NCBI GenBank assembly: GCA_035295985.1
Contig: DATHBT010000347.1
Location: forward strand, 1 to 12,135
Reading direction: 5' to 3'
Source of the DNA: JAIVGV01 sp035295985
GTDB taxonomy: Bacteria; Acidobacteriota; Blastocatellia; Pyrinomonadales; Pyrinomonadaceae
Length of the DNA: 12,135 nt
Of this stretch, positions 7,679 through 12,135 are shown piece after piece. The first letter of the stretch is position 1. Each line of letters begins with the position of its first letter. The notes below the pieces were generated by a model. That model was given only the letters and a program-made list of their open reading frames with translations, did not search any database and was not told the DNA's origin. The position numbers and the translations under genes were made by a program.

Positions 7679-8697
7679 ATGTCCTGGTCGTGGGCGCGGG
7701 GCCGGCCGGCTGCGCGGCGGCCATCCACTGCGCGCAACGCGGGCTCAGCGTCGCACTGCTCGAACGCGAGGAGTTCCCGCGCGACCGGCCGGGTGAGACG
7801 CTCCACCCCGGCGTAGAGCCGCTGCTCCGCCAGCTCGGCCTCGGCGGCGCGCTACAGTCGGCCGACTTCCCGCGCCACCCCGGCATCTGGGTGCGATGGG
7901 ACTCAGAACCCCGCTTCGAGCCGTTCGGCGCGGACGCCGACGGCCCTTGGATGGGCTTTCAGGCGTGGCGCGCGACCTTCGACGCGCTGCTGCTGGATAG
8001 AGCGCGCGACGCCGGCGTTATCGTCCGGCAGCCGTGCCGGGCCGACTCGCCGGCGCTCGACGGCGCGAGGGTGACGGGCGTGCGCGCCTCCTGCGGCGAG
8101 TTACCCGCCCGCTTCGTCATCGACGCCGCCGGCTCCGGCCACTGGCTCGCGCGCAAACTCTCGCTCGGCATCCGCCGCCGCTCGCCGCGCCTGCTGGTGC
8201 GCTTCGGCTACGTGCGCGGCGAGTGCTCCGCACGCGACGAAGCGCCAGCCCTCGTGGCCGACGAGGCGGGCTGGACGTGGACTGCGCGCGTGCGCCCGCG
8301 GCTCTACGGCTGGGCGAGACTCTCCTGGCGCGACGCGCGGCAGTCTGACGCCGGCCCGCCCGAAGAGTTGCGCGGCCTGATCCCGCACGGGCCGGTGCGC
8401 GCGGCCGACGTGACCTGGCGCATGGTTAGCGAGCCGGCGGGGCCGGGCTATTTTCTGGCGGGCGACGCCGCCGCGCTGCTCGATCCGGCGTCCTCCCACG
8501 GCGTCCTCAAGGGCATCATGTCCGGCATGATGGCGGCGCACCTGTGCGCTGCTGTCATCGTTGATGGGGCCTCTGAGCAGCAGGCGTCGCGCGAGTATCG
8601 GCGCTGGCTGGCCGACTGGTTCGAGGCAGACGCGGCGCGTCTCAGAGAACTTTACGCGCGCCTGCCGCAATGCGACTGGCCCTCTCGCCCGGTCTGA
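7654..8697 (+). CDS. LodB/GoxB/QhpG-like FAD-dependent oxidoreductase
   Basis: The protein has 347 residues from a GTG start. An N-terminal Rossmann fold shows GAGPAG (G14, G16, G19) and E37 at the end of the second strand for FAD ribose binding. RPGETLHPG (45-53) follows. A second FAD motif, GDAAALLDP, starts at G270 and runs into ASSHGVLKGIMSG, a form I associate with LodB/QhpG flavoproteins. GWTWTARV (W207, W209) sits near the halogenase WxWxIP position but lacks IP, arguing against a tryptophan halogenase. Known relatives hydroxylate or modify a Trp in a partner oxidase to form cysteine tryptophylquinone. The start lies 25 bases inside the upstream gene, with only weak GGGGCGG ahead of it, so translation is probably coupled. 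The partner is inferred to be that upstream product. A geranylgeranyl-reductase-like role is the main alternative. No signal peptide or membrane segment is seen, so it probably acts in the cytoplasm before Tat export of the partner. Confidence 0.85.
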   Translation: MGTAGVDLDVLVVGAGPAGCAAAIHCAQRGLSVALLEREEFPRDRPGETLHPGVEPLLRQLGLGGALQSADFPRHPGIWVRWDSEPRFEPFGADADGPWMGFQAWRATFDALLLDRARDAGVIVRQPCRADSPALDGARVTGVRASCGELPARFVIDAAGSGHWLARKLSLGIRRRSPRLLVRFGYVRGECSARDEAPALVADEAGWTWTARVRPRLYGWARLSWRDARQSDAGPPEELRGLIPHGPVRAADVTWRMVSEPAGPGYFLAGDAAALLDPASSHGVLKGIMSGMMAAHLCAAVIVDGASEQQASREYRRWLADWFEADAARLRELYARLPQCDWPSRPV

Positions 8698-9219
8698 GGC
8701 CCGCAACCCTCGAACGCGCGGCGGCGACCCAGCCGTGATCCGCCGAGACGATTTGACCTCCCTCCGCCCCGCTTTGACACAATGGATACCAGATGAAACT
8801 GATTGTTTAGATAACAACTTAATTCCTATTTTTTTGGGAGAGTTGATTCCTAAATAAAGGACTTAGAGGCCGTCTGGGTAACAACTTAATTTTCTAGGGA
8901 CAACATTGCGGCCGGGAGATCATGTTGGAGAGCGGGGGCGTTAAATAAGGTCACCGCGCGAGTGCGGCTTAATGAGCCACGTACTGCTACTGTCCGGTCG
9001 CGTACAAGAAGCGTGCGCCGACTTACAAACCTGCCCTTGAGAATCCGTTAATGAAAATGCGGCCGGAGGCCGGTCGCCCTTCGCCTCCAACAGTTAACGC
9101 CCCCACCAGACTCCTCTCGCCCCCAGAACTCTTCCGGCACACACCTTGCCATTCAGGGCGCGTGCCCTTATTCGCCTCGGGGATATCGGGACAGACATGC
9201 CTGACGAAGGGAATAATCA
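8698..9219. other. Intergenic region with repeat cluster B
   Basis: No gene is supported in these 522 bases. Features seen are a 6-bp GC hairpin after the flavoprotein gene (CGGCGG 8719-8724 with CCGCCG 8740-8745, 15-base loop, no T-tract), repeat cluster B (8813-8891), and a small hairpin AGGGC 9155-9159 with GCCCT 9164-9168 about 50 bases before the next gene. The segment around 8800-8900 is sharply AT-richer than its surroundings. No convincing promoter was identified. Confidence 0.5.
8813..8891 (+). repeat. Repeat cluster B: same three-element layout as cluster A
   Basis: AACAACTTAATT occurs at 8813-8824 and 8880-8891, and AATAAAGGACTTA lies between at 8853-8865. This 79-base unit aligns without gaps to 4852-4930 of cluster A: the inverted element begins at +40 and the second direct element at +67 in both. 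The 13-base middle element is identical, and the outer 12-mers differ at 2 of 12 positions. By hand count 48 of 79 bases match, with the differences concentrated in the spacers. A further near-copy, TTGATTCCTA at 8843-8852, repeats TTAATTCCTA at 8819-8828. Confidence 0.75.
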
Positions 9220-9570
9220 ATGATGTACGCTGTCATCGGACTATACGGCGAACTCGACAAGGCCCAGCACGCCGTGAACGAAATGGTCAAGGCCGGCACG
9301 CCGCGGCAGGAGATTAAGGTGACGACCCACGAATTCGTCTCGATGCCGCAGGTCACCGGCCCGGAGGGCGACGGCCACATCTTCGGGGGGCTGAACGAGA
9401 AATACCCTGAAGGTGACGGGGCATCCTACACGAACGAGATTCTCAAGGGCGGCACGGTTATCACGCTGGAAGTCCCTTCCGAGGGCACGGCTAAGTTGGC
9501 TGAGGCGGTGATGAGGCTGTGCGGCGCGGCGCACGTCGAGAGGCGCGAGGGCAGGCACGGCAGGTCATGA
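9220..9570 (+). CDS. Small YflT-like (general stress protein 17M-type) protein
   Basis: The protein has 116 residues. Residues 1-60 read as a YflT-type fold: a strand MYAVIGLYG, a helix that pairs the protein's segments (LDKAQHAVNEMVKAG), then EIKVTTHE. A glycine-rich middle (EGDGHIFGGLNEKYPEGDG) is followed by a second strand-helix part (GGTVITLEVPSEGTAKLAEAVMRLCGA) that ends in a charged tail. Proteins of this kind are small, cytoplasmic and often stress-linked, with no known reaction. The start is the first of two adjacent ATGs (9220 and 9223); GAAGGGA at 9206-9212 serves either. The gene stands alone, with 522 bases ahead of it, and converges on the methyltransferase gene 29 bases downstream. 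No signal peptide or membrane segment is seen. The family call rests on overall pattern, not on a catalytic motif. Confidence 0.7.
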   Translation: MMYAVIGLYGELDKAQHAVNEMVKAGTPRQEIKVTTHEFVSMPQVTGPEGDGHIFGGLNEKYPEGDGASYTNEILKGGTVITLEVPSEGTAKLAEAVMRLCGAAHVERREGRHGRS

Positions 9571-9599
9571 GCGCAGAGCCTGAACCCGCCCTGATGAAT

Positions 9600-10712
9600 T
9601 TAGGGCCCACAGATCACAGCTTTTTTTTGCACCAACACCTGGAAGCTCTCGGCCATGCCGCCGGGGAGGATCATGTCGCGTGCGGCGAGGCGGAGTCGTG
9701 CGCGCGCCGGTTCGTCGGGCGCGAGGGCTGAGAGGCGTTCGAGTTGGTCGAGGAGGCCGGCGCGGAGGAGGAATTGATCCTGGCGTTCCAGGGAGAGGGC
9801 GCGAAGGCCGGCGGACTCGCCGGCTTTTTTGATGCGCGTCCAGTTGACGGTCGTGGTGAGGTCTTGGAGGCCGGGGTCTCGGAGGGGGTCATCGGAGAAC
9901 TGGTGCGCGCGGAAGGCGCGTAGTGTACCGCGGGGACGCAGTCGCGGGTCGTAAAGCTCGGTCGCCTCCGCCCCGTAATCGGCCGTGATGACGAAGCCGC
10001 GCGTGAGGGCGCGGGCGGCGCGGGCTACCCACTCCTCGGCCGCGAGGTTCACTTCGGCCGACTGGCCTTCGGCGAGTTCGATCCCCTGCTCGGAGAAATA
10101 CTCCGCCAGCCGTGGCGTCGAAGGCTCGCGCTCGATCCAGGTGAAAGCACCCGCGCCGTCCAGGCCGACGAACAACTCAAGCAGCCGCCCGGCGCGGCGT
10201 AGGACGCGGTGGACGGGCAGCGCGTCGAGGAGTTCGTTCGAGAAGATGATGCCTGCGCCCAGCCCACCCTCGCCGAACTCGTCGAGCCGTCGGAACTCTA
10301 AGCTCGCTGTGAAGTCCGAGAGGCGTGCTTCTACGCGCGCGCGTGAGTCTTCGCCGACTTCGTCGATGACGTAGCGAGTGGCGGCGAAGGCGCGGGCGTG
10401 ATCGCGCGCGAGCGTTTCCAGCGCGGCGCGGGCGAAGTGGCCCGCGCCCGCGCCGGCTTCGAGGATCGTCCAGCGTGAGGGCGAGCCGAGTCGTTCGTGC
10501 AGGGCGGCGAAGTGGCGTGCGAAGGTGGCGGCGAAGAGGGGCGTGCGCTCAGGGCTGGTGCGGTAGTCGCCGGAAGAACCCCAGCGCGGGAGGTCGGGGC
10601 GGCGGTAGTAGCCTTCGCGCTCGTCGTAGAGCGCGGCCTCCATCCAGTCGCGGAAGGTCACGGGGCCGCGAGCTTCGATCTTCTCGCGCAGACGTTCGGC
10701 CAGCGTCGCCAT
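9600..10712 (-). CDS. MidA/NDUFAF7-family SAM-dependent methyltransferase (COG1565, DUF185)
   Basis: The protein has 370 residues, close to the usual family length. Residues 15-36 (GPVTF to GYY) and GDYRTSPE at 48-55 match the conserved family N terminus. The SAM-binding motif I is ILEAGAGAG at 83-91. The family signature NELLDALP is at 159-166, and PRGTLRAF and the C-terminal ESFQVLVQ are also typical. In mitochondria, the family member NDUFAF7 methylates an arginine of a complex I subunit; the bacterial substrate is not established, so methylation of a respiratory-chain or other protein is inference. The ATG at 10712 fits the family start although its ribosome binding site is weak. A zinc-ribbon protein gene lies 144 bases upstream on the same strand; a shared transcript is possible but unproven. 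A run of eight A (coding strand) sits near the 3' end. Confidence 0.93.
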   Translation of the reverse strand: MATLAERLREKIEARGPVTFRDWMEAALYDEREGYYRRPDLPRWGSSGDYRTSPERTPLFAATFARHFAALHERLGSPSRWTILEAGAGAGHFARAALETLARDHARAFAATRYVIDEVGEDSRARVEARLSDFTASLEFRRLDEFGEGGLGAGIIFSNELLDALPVHRVLRRAGRLLELFVGLDGAGAFTWIEREPSTPRLAEYFSEQGIELAEGQSAEVNLAAEEWVARAARALTRGFVITADYGAEATELYDPRLRPRGTLRAFRAHQFSDDPLRDPGLQDLTTTVNWTRIKKAGESAGLRALSLERQDQFLLRAGLLDQLERLSALAPDEPARARLRLAARDMILPGGMAESFQVLVQKKAVICGP

Positions 10713-10856
10713 GTAGATCAGGTGCGGGTTCCATTTTAAGGGACTGAGAGTTTGAAACTGCTTCGCGCGCAGGCGACTGTCGAAGACGCGTGTCTCGGAG
10801 CGGCCGGATGATGCGCGGCGCGAAGCGGTCGGGCGGCGCGCGATGGTCGCCCCGCC

Positions 10857-11414
10857 TCAGCGGCTCGTGTCGTCGGCCTGTTTGTCGAGCAGCCGGGTCG
10901 TGTTCTCCGTGACGCTCGCGGGCGGCGCGACGAGTTCGGCCGTGTCCCCGCGCCTGAAATCTACCGGCGCGGGCGGCTGCCGCTGCGGCAGGGCGGCGTG
11001 CGGCTGAGAGGGCTGCAAGGGCGGCGCGGCCGTCTGCTGCTGCGAGGGTGGCAGCGCGCCGGGGCGCATGCCGCCGCCCTCCTCGAAGAGGGCCGCGTAG
11101 AGCAGGCGCGCGATGCCGACGATGAGGACGATGACGCCGAAGAGGATGACCTCCGTGTCTAGGCCGATGGCGAGGCGCAGGAGTGCGAGGATGGGCGTGA
11201 GCGCCGCGCCGACGATCACCAGCGTGCCGCCCTGGCGCAGCCCCCGTCGTTGGGGAGAGAGTTCGCGCGCGAGCGGGTCGCCCGGCACGAGGTGCGCCGG
11301 CATCATGCCGTTGTTGGCGAGCAGTTCCGCGACGAGGCCCAGCGTGAAGCCGCAGCGCGGGCAGTAGCGCACCTCTTCGACGATCTGCTGCTGGCCGCAC
11401 TTTGGACAGAACAT
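10857..11414 (-). CDS. Zinc-ribbon protein with two membrane segments and a disordered tail
   Basis: The protein has 185 residues from the ATG at 11414. It opens with a four-cysteine zinc ribbon, CPKCG at residues 3-7 and CPRCG at about 17-21. Two hydrophobic segments follow, about TLVIVGAALTPILALL and VILFGVIVLIVGIARLL, which would form a membrane hairpin. The last 70 or so residues are rich in Pro, Gln and Ala and are probably disordered. No enzymatic motif is seen and its function is unknown; such proteins are common but poorly characterised. An in-frame GTG at 11429 would add five residues, but GAGG, which serves as the ribosome binding site of the ATG, lies within that extension, so ATG is preferred. 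A large heptamer hairpin ends 19 bases upstream of the start. Confidence 0.85.
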   Translation of the reverse strand: MFCPKCGQQQIVEEVRYCPRCGFTLGLVAELLANNGMMPAHLVPGDPLARELSPQRRGLRQGGTLVIVGAALTPILALLRLAIGLDTEVILFGVIVLIVGIARLLYAALFEEGGGMRPGALPPSQQQTAAPPLQPSQPHAALPQRQPPAPVDFRRGDTAELVAPPASVTENTTRLLDKQADDTSR

Positions 11415-11423
11415 CCGGGGAGA

Positions 11424-11427
11424 CCTC
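11424..11427 (-). promoter_or_regulatory. Ribosome binding site that decides the zinc-ribbon protein start
   Basis: On the - strand, GAGG lies 9 bases before the ATG at 11414. It overlaps the alternative in-frame GTG at 11429, which makes that upstream start unlikely. Confidence 0.5.
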
Positions 11428-11433
11428 ACGAAG

Positions 11434-11545
11434 AAGCTGTTAGCTATTAGCTGTTAGCTGTTAGCAAAACATAAGCGGAATCCACTACTCAAGCTGCGAG
11501 CTGTTTCCTTCTGGCTGAAAGCTAACAGCTAATAGCTAACAGCTT
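11434..11545. repeat. AGCT-heptamer inverted repeat able to form a 26-bp hairpin
   Basis: The left arm at 11434-11458 and the right arm at 11521-11545 are perfect 25-base reverse complements; one more pair (11459 with 11520) makes 26 bp. Each arm is built of heptamers of the kind AGCTGTT or AGCTATT (or the complement AGCTAAC/AGCTAAT); the left arm has four heptamers plus a partial one, through 11465. The loop of about 60 bases carries further AGCTG pieces. Short tandem heptamer repeats of this style are known from several bacterial lineages, notably cyanobacteria. It starts 3 bases after the DinB-like gene's stop and ends just before the next ribosome binding site, so it could end or attenuate transcription. 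Confidence 0.9.
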
Positions 11546-11548
11546 TAC

Positions 11549-12028
11549 TCAGACCCGCGGCAGGCGCTCGTCCGAGAAGAGGCGGAAGGTGGCGTAGGCT
11601 CGGCCCTGGTGGTGCGCGGCGCGCGCGAGCGTTTCGAGGAGCAGCGAGGCGAGGGGGCGCATCTCGCCAGACGGCACGAGTATCTCCTTCGCGAGGTCGC
11701 CGTCCGAACGGAAGAGGGCGAAGCCGCGCTGCCGGGTCGCCTCGGCCTCGCCTAAATACTGCTCGACGAGTGCGGGCGTGTGGAGCGTTTCGGGCAGCGT
11801 CCACTCGAAGGGGTCGTCCCAGAGCGACGCGGTGATGCCGCCGAAGGTCTGCTCGACGGCCGCCGCCGAGCGGAGCAGGTGCTCGCCGCAGGAGTGGGCC
11901 GGGTAAAAACGGGCCCCCTCGCGCGGCTGCCAGTAAAGCCTCTCCGCCGGCACGGCGCGGGCGAGCGCGAGCGACGCGGCGTGGAGCTTGGCGAACTCCG
12001 CGTCGAGCGAGAGGAGGAGTTTGTTCAT
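11549..12028 (-). CDS. DinB-like four-helix protein, possibly with an incomplete metal site
   Basis: The protein has 159 residues from the ATG at 12028, the usual DinB/YfiT-superfamily length. It reads as a four-helix bundle. A first conserved His (H50 in GEHLLRSA) follows the typical Trp-Pro loop (LYWQPREGARF), and the last helix carries AHHQGRA (H139, H140), resembling the family motif HxxHHRGQ. The position four before H140 is Arg136 where the family usually has His, so the three-His metal site may lack one ligand. Members act as metal-dependent thiol-linked transferases or have unknown roles; none can be assigned here. A longer reading to a TTG at 12115 adds a low-complexity Arg/Pro/Ala stretch and is rejected. 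The ribosome binding site is weak. The downstream 3' end abuts the heptamer hairpin. Confidence 0.82.
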   Translation of the reverse strand: MNKLLLSLDAEFAKLHAASLALARAVPAERLYWQPREGARFYPAHSCGEHLLRSAAAVEQTFGGITASLWDDPFEWTLPETLHTPALVEQYLGEAEATRQRGFALFRSDGDLAKEILVPSGEMRPLASLLLETLARAAHHQGRAYATFRLFSDERLPRV

Positions 12029-12095
12029 CGGCTCAGCGATACGTCTCCCCGCCGGCCGGCAGGCCCGTCGAGACGACGCCGGACGCGGCGGCGGG

Positions 12096-12130
12096 GAGGC
12101 GGCCCGGTGAATCAACGGGCCGGCCGCCTC
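12096..12130. other. GC-rich hairpin at the right edge
   Basis: GAGGCGGCC at 12096-12104 and GGCCGCCTC at 12122-12130 are perfect 9-base reverse complements around a 17-base loop, and inner CCCG/CGGG pairing is an alternative. It lies upstream of the DinB-like gene and could terminate a gene beyond the edge, but no T-tract is visible before the window ends. Confidence 0.4.
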
Positions 12131-12135
12131 ACTTC

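Noticed and set aside
7654..8697. Tryptophan halogenase call for the FAD protein
   Set aside because: The WxWxIP halogenase signature is not present (the protein has WTWTARV), and the DPASSHG motif fits LodB/QhpG-like proteins better.
8774..8802. TTGACA at 8774-8779 as a -35 promoter box
   Set aside because: No acceptable -10 sequence follows at 16-18 bases, and the nearest gene start is more than 400 bases downstream.
8101..8817. Open frame of 238 codons on the - strand opposite the flavoprotein gene
   Set aside because: It is the antisense shadow of a gene with two clear FAD motifs; the translation has no recognisable domain.
9621..9628. Run of eight T as a terminator or frameshift site between the convergent genes
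   Set aside because: No stable stem precedes it on the + strand, and it codes for Lys-Lys in the methyltransferase tail, where slippage would change only a few residues.
10549..11400. Open frame of 283 codons on the - strand spanning two genes
   Set aside because: It overlaps the zinc-ribbon and methyltransferase genes in another frame, and the product is a low-complexity Arg/Ala/Pro-rich chain with no motif.
12029..12115. N-terminal extension of the DinB-like protein to a TTG start
   Set aside because: The added 29 residues are low-complexity Arg/Pro/Ala and overlap the GC-rich hairpin; the family start fits the ATG at 12028.

Overview
This window is GC-rich bacterial DNA carrying seven well-supported protein-coding genes, four on the + strand and three on the - strand. 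No rRNA, tRNA, CRISPR array or transposase gene is visible. The gene set (MidA-type methyltransferase, DinB-like protein, zinc-ribbon membrane protein, YflT-like stress protein, large STAND/AAA-type NTPase) together with AGCT-heptamer intergenic repeats would suit a soil-type Acidobacteriota such as Blastocatellia. That placement is inference from general impression and is weakly supported.

Layout. (1) 1-428 is a gene-free leader, visibly less GC-rich than the rest. (2) 429-4664 encodes a 1411-residue NTPase-like protein. Two membrane segments sit between a degraded Walker A and an intact Walker B, and a winged-helix-like part and a long helical tail follow. (3) 4665-5101 is intergenic and holds repeat cluster A. 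(4) 5102-8697 is a two-gene, translationally coupled unit: a Tat-exported 858-residue protein of unrecognised or only distantly LodA-like type, then a FAD protein resembling the LodB/GoxB/QhpG flavoproteins that help build protein-derived quinone cofactors. (5) 8698-9219 is intergenic and holds repeat cluster B, which has the same element order and the same spacing as part of cluster A. (6) 9220-9570 encodes a small YflT-like protein. (7) On the - strand, read from the right edge, come a DinB-like gene, a large AGCT-heptamer hairpin, a zinc-ribbon membrane protein gene and a MidA-type methyltransferase gene that converges on the YflT-like gene.

The most interesting parts are the exported protein plus flavoprotein pair, which may be an undescribed quinone-cofactor system, and the three-element repeat that lies on both sides of it in the same orientation. 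The membrane-inserted NTPase is the next most interesting: its architecture resembles KAP NTPases, some of which (PifA) exclude phage, but its P-loop lysine is replaced by asparagine. All homology statements come from reading motifs by eye; no database search was possible.
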